A stretch of 64,000 nucleotides of DNA from Calliopum simillimum (GCA_951812925.1 OX638372.1:66543407-66607406), one strand, 5' to 3'; positions 47,466-60,595 are shown, counted from the first letter of the stretch. Notes: generated by a model not told the origin, from the letters alone. Made by a program: numbers and translations.

Positions 47466-49479
47466 TATGCTTTATAGGCTGCGGTGACTTTGGCGACACT
47501 TTTCTAATTCTAGTGGGGGTCAACGGACTTCAGTGAAATTTTAACAGTGTTAGTATCGATTAGGGAAAGGTTTACATATAAAAAATTGGCGGTGCCACGC
47601 CCTTCATTAAACAAACTTCAATATATCTTAGAAACTATAAGAGATAGATGCATTTAGCATTAGAATGATTCTGTTTCAAAACCTATGGAACAAGTCTTAA
47701 GTCTAAATGTCAAAAAGTGTCGATGGGACAAAAGATAACTCAAGCAGATATGTACTGAGAAAGAAGATTTCTGTAATATTTTTGTTTACTCAAACATCGT
47801 AATAAAAAATATCCGCATACTTATGAACATAAGTGCTCTCCTAAAAATGATGAAATTAGCCAAATACGAAACAAACCGGTTACGTCTGGTCACAAAAGAA
47901 AGAAATCATTTTCTAATGTATCTTAAATGAGCAAATGGTGAAATTTGTTTTAAATGCAATAAAAATAAATTGAAACAGGTATTCCCTGCAGTATCTGTGA
48001 CAAGAGATGCCCTGAAAACCAGCGCGCGCACTTCATTAGATGTTCACGTTGTGGTTGTCTCGCATTTAGACATCACACCAACACATCACAAACATCGTGG
48101 TGACCATTAAGTTCCGTTTAATGACATTTTGGCAACATAATTAAAAAAAAAAAAAACGAAAATGAAACGGTTGCAATAACAATGAAACACCAAAATTGAA
48201 ATTGAAGTCAAGTTAACAACTCATTGTTGTTGTTGTTGTCATTTAAGATAGCCATAGCCATAACCAAACATATTTCATAAGGTGAATGTGCGCCGCCACA
48301 GCCGTAAGTAGATACATAACTGATCTTGTTACTCCTCTACTCATAAAGATCTGACTTGGGAACCACACAGCACACACACGGTCGGTCGGTCGGTCGGCAC
48401 AAGGTCAAAAGGTGCTGGGAACACGTCTCTTGTATAGTGAATGACATCAAAATCCATATGATGATGCTACACGTTAAGCGGAACTTGTTTTCAATGTCGG
48501 AGACAAATTCAAAAGAGAACTACCGAATATTCTAAATAAAAAAAATGTGAAATTAAAAAGTTACAAAAAAGACCTTAAATGTACTAAGCATTAAAAATTG
48601 AAGTGAACATTTTACTTTTATCCCATGTGTTCAAAATCTCTAGTTACAAGGGAAATAAATAAAATGCTGATATCCCACGATTACGTAGCTTTTGCAATTG
48701 TCTCATTTTTAATAGATTTCTCAGGTTCTCTGACAGTCTGGGGCGCTGTTCTCTATGTAAAATAAACTCTTTTTGATAGTGTTCCTTAAGCAGTCACAAT
48801 CACATGCATTTCTGTTTTTTTATTTTTTTTTGGCAAATGAGTCATTGCCCTCATATATAAAACGACCATAGAGTACTCGTGCTTACAACGTGAAGTAAAG
48901 TAAATCTGGAATAAGGGAATTTGACTTTTTTTATGGGAAACAGCGATTTTCACATTCTGCTTTGAACAATTACACTAGTTTAAAAATGATTAAAAATTTT
49001 TTCCCCATTGAATACCACTATTCATTTTATATATATTTAAAAATTGCATTATTTTTTTTTATTTTGTTATATTATATTCTTTCGTGTCGTTTTCGAGATA
49101 TCGGTCATTTTCGGTTTTTGGACCAAAAAAAGATAGTTCCACTTCAATACAAATATCTCAAGAACCAATTTTTGTGTTTAAACGTTTTATATGTCATATT
49201 GAAGGTAATTAAATTACTACAAATGATATTCACATCACTTTTTGTCTGGTTTGTAAGTTTCGGAGGAATAAATTGATTTCTAAAAAAAAATGCTTTTTTC
49301 TGAAAAAATTAAAAAAAGTCAAAACTAACTGCAGATTTATACAAGAAAAAAAAAATTTTAAAAATCATTTTGTTTTTTATATCATAGTCTATATATATGT
49401 AAAGCAAATAAGATAATATCTGAGAAAATCAATGGAAAAAAAGGTCGTATAGAACACGCACGAAATCGTTTTGGTCTTT
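47466..49479. other. Mostly unassigned DNA; possible LINE zinc-finger fragment and a (CGGT)n tract
   Basis: At about 47995-48105 a frame reads CSICDKRCPENQ then RCSRCGCLAFRHH, with a cysteine/histidine spacing like N-terminal LINE zinc fingers; this is weak. (CGGT)n lies at 48379-48396. 48240-48500 looks single-copy. The rest is AT-rich with nothing recognised. Confidence 0.35.
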
Positions 49480-49765
49480 TTTATTAAATGCATCATTAAG
49501 TACTGTTCTTCTTCTTCAACATGAGCTGTAAAGTGGTCTTGTATAATTTTTCTTTAAAAAGTTATGACCATTTTAAAATAACATTATAAATATATAGCAA
49601 TGTGGCAATTGCTATAGAGAATCCACACGTGATTTTTAACTTTCATGATTTCATTTTAAAACATGTAGTCATAACTTTTTAAAGAAAAATCGCACAAAAC
49701 GATTTCATACCTCATTTTGAAGGCAAAAAGCAGTTCTAAATGATACATTTAATGACAACTTGCAA
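49480..49765. repeat. Imperfect inverted repeat
   Basis: TTTTTCTTTAAAAAGTTATG (about 49547) pairs with CATAACTTTTTAAAGAAAAA (about 49670). Outward the match continues through AGTACTG/CAGTTCT-like text. Centre near 49615. Confidence 0.5.
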
Positions 49766-50425
49766 TACATTTTCTTGCATCCAATAAAAAAGCGATTAAA
49801 AGAAAAAAAGAAAAATACTTAATTTTTTCCAAACTTTGAGACCGGCTCCATACCTTAAAACTTAATATTTTCATATATTTTTTTTTTTTTAAAGTAATTA
49901 ACATTTAATTCCCTTCAATATAAGAATTCCATAACAAATATTCCGCTCTTTAAAAATTACAAAAAACCAATTTTTAGCAAAAAAAGACATGAAAATTTTC
50001 CTAAAAAATTTAAATTTTTGTACCAAAACAGCAACATATTTAATTTTTGGACCAAAACTTTCTTAGAGGATAATGTTGATCTAGTCATTTTTTATAAAAG
50101 TTGTTATAAAAACATTACGAAAAAATTAATGGTTTCCAAGGAACGGGCAGTCAAAGCGACTTGCCTTTTTTAGTCAGTTTTTCGACCTTTTTATCGAAAA
50201 CCGGCTGAGTTTTTTCCACTACCGATTCCAATTTTTTTATTGAGGTTTCAGCAAATCTTGTGGGCGCTCTAGTAAGCACCATGTAAAATTTGGTTCATTT
50301 CAGAAAACATTTGATGCATCCAAAACCAATTTAAAAAAACCATTAAAAAAAAGTGGTCCTAAATATGAAAAAAATTTTGTTTTAAAATTTAAGCTGTTGA
50401 ATTTCGCAGCACGAAAACCATTTAA

Positions 50426-51893
50426 ATTCAGAAATTTCGTTACGAATTCGTCTAGAAATTTCTGAACGAATTCTCACCGAAAATTCTGAACGAATTCGTT
50501 TAGAAATTTCGTTACGAATTCGTTCAGAAATTTCGGTACGAATTCGTTCAGAATTTTCGGTACGAATTCGTCTAGAAATTTCGTTACGAATTCGTTCAGA
50601 AATTTCGTTACGAATTCGTTCAGAATTTTCAGTACGAATTCGTCTAGAAATTTCGTTACGAATTCGATCAGAATTTTCGGTACGAATTCGTTTAGAAATT
50701 TCGTTTCGAATTCGTTCAGAAATTTCGTTACGAATTCGTTCAGAAATTTCGGTACGCATTCGTTCAGAAATTTCGTTACGAATTCGTTCAGAATTTTTGG
50801 TACGAATTCGTTCAGAAATTTCGTTACGAAATCTTTCAGAAATTTCGTTGCGATTTCGTTTAGAAATTTCGTTTCGAATTCGTTCAGAAATTTCGGTACG
50901 TATTCGTTCAGAAATTTCGTTTAGAAATTTCGTTTAGAAATTTCGTTACGAATTCGTTCAGAAATTTCGGTACGAAATCGTTCAGAATTTTCGGTACGAA
51001 ATCGTCTAGAAATTTCGTTACGAATTCGTTCAGAAATTTCGTTACGAATTCGTTCAGAAATTTCGGTACGAAATCGTTCAGAATTTTCGGTACAAACTCG
51101 TTTAGAAAATTCGTTACGAATTCGTTTAGAAATTTCGTTACGAATTCGTTTAGAAATTTCGTTACGAATTCGTTCAGAAATTTCGTTACGAATTCGTTTA
51201 GAAATTTCGTTACGAATTCGTTCAGAAATTTCGGTACGAATTCGTTCAGAATTTTCGGTACGAATTCGTCTAGAAATTTCGTTACGAATTCGTTCAGAAA
51301 TTTCGTTCAGAATTTTCAGTGCGAATTCGTCTAGAAATTTCGTTACGAATTCGTTCAGAAATTTCGGTACGAATTCGTTCAGAATTTTCAGAACGAATTC
51401 GTTCAGAATTTTCAGTACGAATTCGTCTAGAAATTTCGTTACGAATTCGTTCAGAAATTTCGTTACGAAATCGTTCAGAAATTTCGTTACGAATTTGTTT
51501 AGAAATTTCGTTACGAATTCGTTTAGAAATTTCGTTACGAATTCGTTTAGAAATTTCGTTACGAATTCGTTCAGAAATTTCTAGACGAATTCGTAACGAA
51601 GTCTCTGAACGAATTTCGTTACGATTTCGTTCAGAATTTTTGGTACGAATTCGTTCAGAAATTTCATTACGAAATCGTTCAGAAATTTCGTTACGAATTC
51701 GTTTAGAAATTTCGTTACGAATTCGTTTAGAAATTTCGTTACGAATTCGTTCAGAAATTTCGTTACGAATTCGTTTAGAAATTTCGTTGCAAATTTGTTC
51801 AGAAATTTCGTTACGAATTCGTTTAGAAATTTCGTTACGAATGCGTTCAGAGATTTCGTTACGAATTTGTTCAGAAATTTCGTTATTTTTATC
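50426..51893. repeat. 24-bp tandem array (about 60 units)
   Basis: The unit GAAATTTCGTTACGAATTCG plus TTCA is partly self-complementary around ACGAATTCGT, so it contains many GAATTC sites. Variation is mainly GTTAC/GGTAC and CAG/TAG. Local inversion at about 51575-51615. As 24 = 8 codons, frames stay open on both strands (249 codons minus at 51294-52043, 192 codons plus at 51319-51897), giving an E/R/I/S-rich repeat. I treat these as periodicity artefacts. Confidence 0.93.
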
Positions 51894-52473
51894 ATAACAA
51901 ATTTTCACAGAAAATCTTAAGTATGCAGTAAAAATACAGGATTTCTTATGATTTTTTTTTTTAAATTCGCCTCTCCTCGTCTTACTCAGTCTATTAACTA
52001 CCTCTGAGATTAAAATAATTGCAATAAAACGAAATAGAAACAATTTTTCACAAAATAGTCAATATCTCAAAACTTCGATTTCCGACATAACCCAATGTGC
52101 ACAAAAACGGATGAGGATCCGTTTCGAATCCATTACGAGTTCATAAAGGTATAAAAAACGTAATCCGCGGTAACGGATCCATTTCGAACCCGTAACGTAC
52201 ATCAAAAACGAATTCAAAACGCTTTGTTTAGATAAAAAAAAAAAACATTGTGAAGCGCTTATTAGCGAATAAAAAAAAAATTAAATTCCGCAGTGCGGGC
52301 CCGTTTCGAATCCGAAACTTATGTAAAAACGAATTCAAAACGGATTTGCTTTTAAATATGTTAATGCTGTATATTTACAGAAAAAAACCGTTTTGATGCG
52401 CCTATTAGCAATTAAAAAATAATAAAAAGAAAAAAAAGGAAGAAAAATTAAGGGTAAATATCCACCTCTGGTA

Positions 52474-52484
52474 GGATTCGAACC
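52474..52484 (-). promoter_or_regulatory. Perfect tRNA-type B box (pol III), minus strand
   Basis: On the minus strand it reads GGTTCGAATCC, the canonical B-box consensus. I see no convincing A box or tRNA fold around it, so it is a SINE or tRNA relic at most. Confidence 0.45.
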
Positions 52485-52814
52485 TGGGCAAATCCGTTTC
52501 GATTCCGTAAATACTTCAAATACGAACTCAAAACGGATTTGCTTTATTTAATTTTTATGATAAAAAAAATATTTTTGACTGGTTTTTTGTTTTTCTTTTT
52601 ATTTTATTGCGTATGATTTTTTGTAAACTTTTCAAACTCTGTTTGAAAAAATGTTTTTGATTCCAAATTTGAGTATATGTATAACATTTTTTATCAAAAG
52701 AAGGGAAGAAAAACACCACAGAGTACTTATAAAAAAACAACAGAAATTTGTTAAATATTCAAACATTAAATCTCAACATCAAATAAGTCTACATCAGTTA
52801 AGTAAACATCATAT

Positions 52815-52920
52815 CGGCCAATAGCCTAGTTGTCTGACGTCTCGTGTATGAAAGAGTAATACCCCGGGAGCCTGAGTTCGACTCCCGGCCGGGCTAGTAA
52901 TTTCTTTTTTTTTTTTTTGT
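52815..52920 (+). repeat. tRNA-related SINE-like segment with A and B boxes
   Basis: TAGCCTAGTTGTC (about 52822) fits an A box and GAGTTCGACTCC (about 52873) fits a B box, about 50 bp apart, ending in a poly(T) run at 52903-52918. A canonical cloverleaf does not form (the T arm is wrong), so this is not a tRNA gene. Poly(T) would terminate pol III. Confidence 0.55.
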
Positions 52921-53162
52921 TATTTTGTTTTTTTTTTAATAAAAAATAAGCGCTTCACCCTGTTTTCTTCTTTTTTTTATAAGCAGCATAAACATTAATT
53001 AAAGCGAATCCGTTTTGAATTCGTTTTTGATGTACGTTACAGGTTCGAAACGGATCCATAAAAGAAGAAAAAACGATTCGTTTTTTTTTAGGAATCCTTC
53101 CCGCAAACGGATCAGTAACGGATACGTACCGGATCCGAAACGAGTCCGTTTGGCACACTGGG

Positions 53163-55689
53163 AAGCTACTCTGGTTTGTTACCACAGATATGTTTTTTGT
53201 TTGTAATGTAATATTTTTCGACTTAAGCAACATTTTTCGTCTTTTCCAGGAATTTTAGGCTTTTGCAATAATCTTGTGGCTGTCTGCAAAGAAAACATAT
53301 GTATATGTATTTATGGACACTATCAAAATGTTCCCCAAAGTTAGAGTGCATCTCGTGACTCAACCAAAATTTTTCCACCTGTAAAACATTTTTTGACTTT
53401 GAACGTTTTTAGCATTTTAATAATTTTTGACCTTGAAAATTTTTTGTGATTTTTTAAAATACTTTTGACTTTTACAGCATTTTTCACCATTTGCTACATT
53501 TTTGGTCTTTTAAAACGTTTCTCGACGTCATCAAAATTTTATAAATTTCCCAAAATTTGTTGTTTTTTTTTTCCAAAATTTTTCGACTTATTTAAAAACT
53601 TTTGACTTTTAAATTTTTCGACTTTCACATTGTTTTTAAACGTTTTTGGGTTTATGAACTTTTAAAAAATTTTCGACCTTTTAGACTTTTTCAAGATTTT
53701 TATCTGTCTTACATTTTCGACTTACATAACTTTTTTCGAATTTTGGAACACTTTTCGAATTTCACAAAATTTTTTGACTATTTGAGCTTTTTTCAGTATC
53801 TATTATCAAAATTTTCAACATTTCTTGAATCGCCAAAAATTTTTCCACAGACCTCCTTGGACTCGTAGAAGTAAACTCTTTTATTTAAAAAATAAAATTC
53901 TTCTCCAGTCTTAAAAAATAATAATTATTTTCTTCTCTAGGTATAACTTTCTTTCTAATACAAATATTAAAAAAAATAAAAAAAATGGGCGTGTTTGTCC
54001 GCTAGAACTTGGCAACCAAGTAAAATGTATCGCATACAACACTCACGCAGTCGTATATCTAAGCTTTTTCTTACAATCACGCCAGCTGATGTTGATGTTG
54101 TCTGTGGTCAGTTTATCAGCTTTTAGTTATGGAAAGAAATTTAAACGTGCGACCGTTTTTTTCCCACCCTTGAGATTTTTTTCTGTTGTTTTTTTTAATT
54201 TGTTCTAGATATAAACTGTAAGCATATTCCATAAACATTGCGCCGGAGAACGTCGCAAAAAAAGCAACAAATCTGCGTAATCAGCAAAACGCGGTTTCTT
54301 GAAATGGGATAAACCGAAATTGTCGGGAACTTATCAAAAATCTGTGTGCACATGTGAATTCGTGCGATACTCGTCGTAGCAATGCATTTGTATAGATGAA
54401 AAATATACTCATACAAAGTTATATGTATGTATAGTATGTTATGTCGATTTAATTTGTGACTTTATTATTTTATGGTTTGTTGCCATATCTAATGACTTTG
54501 TATACTCAGAGAGTTGCCTAAACCAACAAACACATAGGACTTGACGTCTAAAAAAAGAATCAAATATTTAAGATCTCACAATAATGAAATAAATGGTGGG
54601 AATTTTGACAGCTTGTGATGGTTTTGACTTTCATGTGATGCAAAATGATAAGCTGGGAAATATACTTATCGTACTACTTTGATTATGATATAAACTTGAC
54701 GTCTTTTTTTATAAAGAATCCATAGCAAAAGAAGATATGGCTTAAAGACTTTTTTATTCATTGATAAATCGTTGGAGCCTTTTTATTTCGACATACAGAC
54801 ACATGTACATATAACTGTTTTTAAAACATTATTTACAATTTCATCAAGAATCCAAACACGTAATATCCTACTGTCACGTATTGCATAACGTCTTAAAAGA
54901 AACAAAAAAACGATAATTTCCGGATGTAAACAAACAGTTTTGAATTTGATAAAAAGTTTAATGCTTAAGATTTCCTTACCGCTTTACAGAAGACCTGGCT
55001 TATTCACGTACCTTCATTTTTATACGTAGATACGTAACTAAAAATCAATAAAACAAAATGATTCTCTTAAGCAAATTATGGAGAAATAAGTAAAGAAAAC
55101 TCACAAGAGGTCATATTTTTATTGTAAGATGTGTTAAGTACCATATGTATGATCTTTGAGATAAGATAACACCAAGTGTGTTTATTGATGGTTACAACGA
55201 TACATACATTTGCTGAGGTGGGCGCTCCTTAGGTAAAGTCATAAAATACAAATCAAGGATGAAATCACTATGATGTGTTCATATTCATACATATATACTT
55301 TTGTACAAATATCAATATTGGTATGTACTCCCAAATTTGCTTGTAATCAAATATTTAAAAAAAATTATGGAAATAAATAGAGTTGATTGAGGAGTGGGAC
55401 ACAGATCATTGAATAATAATGATAGCACACAAATCAAAAACTTATTGTCACCTCGCACTTTATATCTGTGTTATTGGTTGTAAATTTTGTCTTTGCTATC
55501 AACATATAAATCAGTTTGCTAATCTTATTACATTTTACTGAGGTAACTTAAATAAGGGCGCTCAAATGTGCTTCAAATATTAAAAAATACATAAAATACT
55601 CGTAAAATTGTTCGTTAATGTTGGGTTAATGTTATAATTAGAATGTGGCATAATTTTTGCAAATGACGACAAATGTCATTGTGGTCTGA
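53163..55689. other. No gene seen; TTTTTCGACTTTT-rich stretch at 53330-53870
   Basis: 53330-53870 is a degenerate low-complexity series of TTTTCGACTTTTAAAAATTT-like units. 53900-55680 is AT-rich and apparently single-copy, without a supportable frame. Confidence 0.4.
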
Positions 55690-56045
55690 CATTTATTGTA
55701 TGAAAAGATAGGGCATTAGGATATCGTCAAGAACGATAAAGAAGAGGGATGGTGATAGTAAACACCCCTGCCGTACGGCAGAATTAGTGGTGAATGTCGG
55801 TGATAACAACCTGTTGTGAAACATTCTGCATTTAAAGCCTTCATATTGTGCACGTACTAAGCTTATGACCTTTGCGGCAGTACCTCTACGCTGCAGTGAA
55901 ACCCAAATGTTTTCTCTGTAGATACTGTCGAAGGCTTGCTGTAGTCTACGAAGACAAGTTGAAGCGCATTACGCCACTCACATGATTGTTCGACAATTAT
56001 TCTAAGGGTGTTGATTTGATCCACGCATGATCGTGTGTCATTTTA
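55690..56045 (-). pseudogene. LINE RT palm fragment, minus strand
   Basis: On the minus strand the translation reads SCVDQINTLRIIVEQSCEW, then FVDY followed by a damaged AFD catalytic block, RAQYEGFKCRMF, and AVRQGCLLSPSLF near the left end. These are RT blocks 2-4 including the first catalytic aspartate region, the part missing from the 12.4-kb LINE and apparently of the same class. At least one frameshift. The copy is truncated on both sides. Confidence 0.7.
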
Positions 56046-56259
56046 ATTTAATTTGAGCGAATAGAACTAGGCTCATATTAGCCGTAATAATTAAATAAAT
56101 AAATAAAAATTGAGTTGTTGAAAAGCTAGGATGCTTGAAATCAGGAAGTTTTGTTTAAATTTCATAAAAGAAGTGAATCTATAAATATGGGTTTTCATGC
56201 CAAAGGGTTTTCCCAACAAAAAAGATTTTCGTGTTTTTATTCCTTCTTAAGCAATATAT
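56046..56259. other. Unassigned spacer
   Basis: Contains an AAATAAATAAAT tract near 56093. Nothing else. Confidence 0.3.
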
Positions 56260-56605
56260 GCATTTAAAAAATTAAAATAAACTTTCGGTTTAAAAACGCT
56301 TAAATAAACTTTTTAAAAAACAAACTTAAATTTTAAGGGTTTCCACATGGTTGTTTTCGAAAGTTTTGTTTAAATCTAACTTTTTTTTGACTAAATTTAA
56401 ATTTTTGACGACAATCGAACCGAAATATGATTTAAGCAAAACTAAAAAAAAACCTGGTGGCAACACCGAAAGGTTTTTTACAATTTCAGAAAAGTTTATC
56501 CGAGCGTTTCTGAAACCAAAAATTTCAATTTAGTCAAAAAACGTAAGAATAAAATAAGATTTTCGAAAATATCCTAGTGGTCACCCTAAAAATTTATGTT
56601 GGAGC
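56260..56605. repeat. Diverged relic related to the 40-46 kb foldback
   Basis: AAGGGTTTCCACATGG, AACCTGGTGGCAACACC and surrounding AACTTTTTAAAAA text match the unit-flanking part of the 40-kb element (GGGTTGCCACCTGG followed by TTTGCTTAAA-type text). Arms are inverted around about 56430. Confidence 0.5.
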
Positions 56606-56839
56606 GTCGCAAGATTTATGGACACAGCCCCTAATCATAAAAAGGAAAATTAGTTCAACAAGTCTAGTCTAGTCAATATCTCGTAAGAGAACCACTCTCT
56701 TGGAGTTAATTTGACGGGAGAATTACTGTACGGAAGAAGAAAAAATGTTGAAACACCAATTGCACAGGCCCACAAAAAAAAAGTACCATGCGCGGAAGAT
56801 CAGACCACCTGAACTTTATGTTTTCGGGGTCGCTGAATC

Positions 56840-57040
56840 CGAATATGGTGCGATTTTTCGATTTTTTCATATGGAGATATAGTCATATGAAAAAATCGAA
56901 AAATCGCTCAAAATCCAATTTGAGACAAAAAGTTGCAATTTTCAGCATTATAATTATAATTATCCAGCTGAAAATTGCAACTTTGAGCGATTTTAAGGAT
57001 TTTTCGATTTTTTCATATGGCTATATCTCGGTAACGAGCC
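56840..57040. repeat. Two nested hairpins
   Basis: TTTTTCGATTTTTTCATATG and its inverse form a hairpin at about 56850-56910. AAAGTTGCAATTTTCAGC and its inverse form a second at about 56928-56985. The first block recurs at about 57000-57020. Confidence 0.7.
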
Positions 57041-59389
57041 GAGATATTGTTTTGATGACTTGAGCAATGTTGTAGCTATTGTGTAGAAGAAAAAAAAACG
57101 CCGAATAAACTTAACCGAAAAAAATTCATCTAGTGCCTTAAAATCGCAAAAATGACCATAAAATCCTCATATGAGCCAACTTTGCAAAACGCTCTGACAG
57201 AATTACTTGTTTCGGCGAGTACTTTCGACGCCTTATAACGGATTTTAGTTCACCGTCAATGACTTGAAAAATGTTGCACTGTGTTATGTAAAGAAAAAAG
57301 AATATGTTTAGTAATATAGAAAAAACTTACGCGGAGAATGACACACTTGCGTTCTTTACAAAATTTTTACACTTTTATCAAAAAAGGAAACGAACTAACA
57401 CTAACTATCGAAAAACCAAAACTGACTGAGCCGGAAAAAGAACTGAATCTCCTCTTTCTTTTTACTAAATATTTAAAAAATTTACAAATATAATAAGAAA
57501 AACAGCGCGGGGATAGTCAAAAATGAGGGACCAAAATCTATGTATGTCAGTTCGCTATAAAAATTTTTTTCCGAAGAGTTAACATAGAAAAACAGTAACT
57601 AAAATATAAATACAAACAAAGTTTTTTTAGAAAATAACGTCATATGTGAAACGGGCAAATTAAGTGCACTAAGAAGCGGCTAGTGACAACAGGGAGAGTG
57701 ACTTTTTAATGCTTTATGCAATAATTTCACAGTACACGTATAGTATTCAGAATTATTTTTTTTTTAAAAGCTATTGATGTAGAAGCTCTTGCTAAGTATC
57801 TGTATTAAATAGTTAAAATACCAAATTCTAAGTTTAAACATATAACAGTGAATGGTATTTTTTTGGGCGAATCTCCCATATCTCCTTTACTATTCGTCAA
57901 ATGAAAATAGCTTTTACATCGGTTTATAGGTAATAATGAAAAATTAATAAAGAAATAAAATAGAATATTTTAAATCTTTATTAAATATCAGTGTTCAAAG
58001 AAGCAAAGATCGTCTTGCAGTGCAATATGTAAAAAGTTCAAAGATCCGTTTTGTTGTACTGAAATACAACTTTTTCATCTGTAAGGTTCGATGTTGTTTT
58101 TTTTTTGTATATTGATAGAATATTTTATACAACTAAAATTAAAATAATATTTTAAATTTAATTAGTTGTTCTTTGAACAAAACAGCAAGTTGCTAATAAA
58201 GTCAAAGTTTTTTTTTTTCAGACGCCTTGGACGCATTATGGTGTTGCGTGTTTGACTTAACGGCATGTCCGGTGGCCACATTGAAGAAGAATAAAATCAA
58301 TTAAGATTTTATTGTTGGCAATAATGCATAGCAGCAGCAATAACAACAACAATATAATAACAACAACAATTTTAATCAATGAAGAATCAACACCCGAGAA
58401 GAGAATGGTATGGTATTGGTGTTCGAGTATATACCAATAGATACCTACCATGGAGTCAATAGACTTGATGTTAAATTTAATATACCGCGCAAAGAATAAG
58501 ATGTACCAATGGAAAAAAATACCTATGATTCAATTAATTCAATAACAAAATATAAATACAAAAAAAAAAAAAAACAGCGCTTAGCAATCAATGTTGAAGT
58601 TATCAGACCGCTAAATTAACACCAAACTGCCAATCGGAGTCATTGCTAAAACATCAATGATTACAACAAACGCCATATTGTGATGGAGGTAATAAAAAAC
58701 AACAAACACTTGAAAAATTAACGCCGTTTGGACTGTGCACAATTTTTTTTGACCTTTTGGGTCTTAGGTGAAATTGGACCCAAAAAAAACAGTCAGCAAA
58801 ATTTTAGAACATTTTCCTCATGAAATAAGACCCCAATTTTATTAATTTTTTTTTTATTTTTTCCTGCGCAAATTTTTCGCCAATCGAGCTAAAATTGGTT
58901 AATCCATTGGATTTAAGTCTTAACCCCACCAATGTGCGAGGCATCCGTTAAACCCTCACATTAGAGTCAAGAACTACTGAACATTACGTGCAGTTTGATG
59001 CATAATTGCTGCATGTTACATTATCTGAGCGCTGCGTTATTTTACCAAAGTGCTACCATATGCTGAGAGAGAGACAGAGAGATATACCACTCATTCACTC
59101 GTACGTTGATCCATTATGGAAAACAAATATGCATGCAAGAGCATTCGTTTCCTGTAAATTGTAGTGTTGGAAAAAACAACAACAACAAACATTTGTGGCC
59201 CCAAAGATGTCGTCCGTCTGTCCTTGTTGGTTAAATTTAAAGTTCATACATCACACACTCACAGTCGCAATCATTTCATTAGATAAAGTACCCAAAGAGT
59301 CTACAGAATTTTAAACAGTTGATAGATACGTTTTCTACAAATTCTGGAAAAAAGAGCTGCATCGTCTAAAAGTAACGGATGATACAATG
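57041..59389. other. No gene seen
   Basis: AT-rich, with CAA/CAG-rich short tracts at 58328-58375. No supported frame, RNA gene or TE. Confidence 0.35.
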
Positions 59390-59545
59390 GTAAGAGGCAG
59401 CCAGCTACCTAGCCAGACAGATGGACATGGCTCTATCGACTCAGAATGTGACGCTAATCAAGAATATATATACTTTTCTATATCTGCCACGCCACCGTTA
59501 CAAACGGAAGTACGAAGTGAATATATCCTGGGTGTAGGGTATAAA
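59390..59545 (+). repeat. Family B 3' end
   Basis: CAGACAGATGGACATGG, AAGAATATATATACTTTTC, CCACGCCACCGTTACAAACG and CCTGGGTGTAGGGTATAAAA, joined directly to family A copy 3. Confidence 0.7.
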
Positions 59546-60150
59546 AATGTCACAAGCACTTTTATCACTTTGCAAAAAAACATATTTTGATATGAAGTTT
59601 GAGTGTACAGATGTGTTGTTAAAGGCTATTAATTGTGTTTTTAATATAATAATTTTTCTACAACATCAGATTCCTGAGTTATCCTTGCTCAAAAGTGAAA
59701 AAATCACTGTTTTGATATATAGGGCAAGGGGGAGAAATATCGAATACGTGGGTAATATGGACCGCGATTTTAGCGTTCGGTGGAGCCGCATGTTTCTGTA
59801 AAGTTGTTTTTTCTAAAAAAGAGTTTGGTGATCATTTTTTTCCAGTGAGTAAATTTCATTATTTCACTTTAAAGACATGGTGTTTTTAAATAAATGGTTA
59901 GTGTGTGAATAATATGGACCACCAAAGAAAAAAGCCTCAAAAAACAAATGTATTTATCATCTATTTTAGATGGAGAACCTAGTTGCAGTTTTCATGAGAC
60001 TCGTCATTATTTGTAATTTGTAAACTACAAATGAAAAGAATCAGACGTTCTTGGAGTCATGAAAAATGTGCGGATATGGAAGTGTCATTTTTATATGAAA
60101 TTTCTGTACCAAATAAACATGTGGGGCAATATGGACTGTATAATCCATAT

Positions 60151-60595
60151 CAGGGGTTGAAATAAGAAAAAGTTATTACTACAGAATTTTTTTTGTTTTT
60201 ATTTGCAATTATTAGCAAAATTTTTTTAATGTCTTATTCAACTGATTAATATTAAATATTAAATAACAGATATCATGACAATGGTTCAATTTAAAATTGA
60301 AAATTTATAGCGAAATTTTCTTCGAATGCATTTATAAAAATATGTTTAAAGTAGAGTTGCCGAGTACTTATTGTGGTTGCTACATTTTAGCCCAAATTGG
60401 TGAGGTTAGACAACTAAAACGGTTATAAACGAAATAAAATGAGTATTTAGTTTCAACGATTAACGCAAAAGAAAGTAATATGAATTTGGTTGAAAATTAT
60501 TATTACAATTTTTTACAATATTCTGAAGTTATTACTGCAAATTTGAAGTTATTACTGCAGAAATAGGGTATTACTACAGCTTATTTCAATGCCTG
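60151..60595. mobile_element. hAT-like MITE (445 bp)
   Basis: TIRs CAGGGGTTGAAATAAG and CAGGCATTGAAATAAG with an exact 8-bp duplication ATCCATAT (60143-60150, 60596-60603). Subterminal GTTATTACTRCAG motifs occur at both ends. No coding capacity. Confidence 0.85.

Larger units (their letters stand above)
52091..53162. mobile_element. Inverted-repeat element with CCCARTGTGC ends and GGATCCGTTTCGAATCC motifs
   Basis: CCCAATGTGCACAAA at the left and CCCAGTGTGCCAAA (complement of right) are the putative termini. Inside, GAATTCAAAACGGATTTGC and GGATCCGTTTCGAA recur in both orientations. No TSD found. Two pol III B-box-like sites occur inside, on opposite strands. Confidence 0.5.

Noticed and set aside
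51319..51897. Repeat protein on the plus strand of the 24-bp array
   Set aside because: Same periodicity effect. The complementary strand is equally open, and the E/R/I/S text follows from one near-palindromic 24-mer.
52815..52920. Functional tRNA gene
   Set aside because: The A and B boxes fit, but the T arm and acceptor stem do not pair as a cloverleaf. SINE-like is more likely.
52091..53162. Transib assignment for the CCCARTGTGC element
   Set aside because: Ends resemble CACAGTG only with a shifted, altered first base, and no 5-bp duplication is present.
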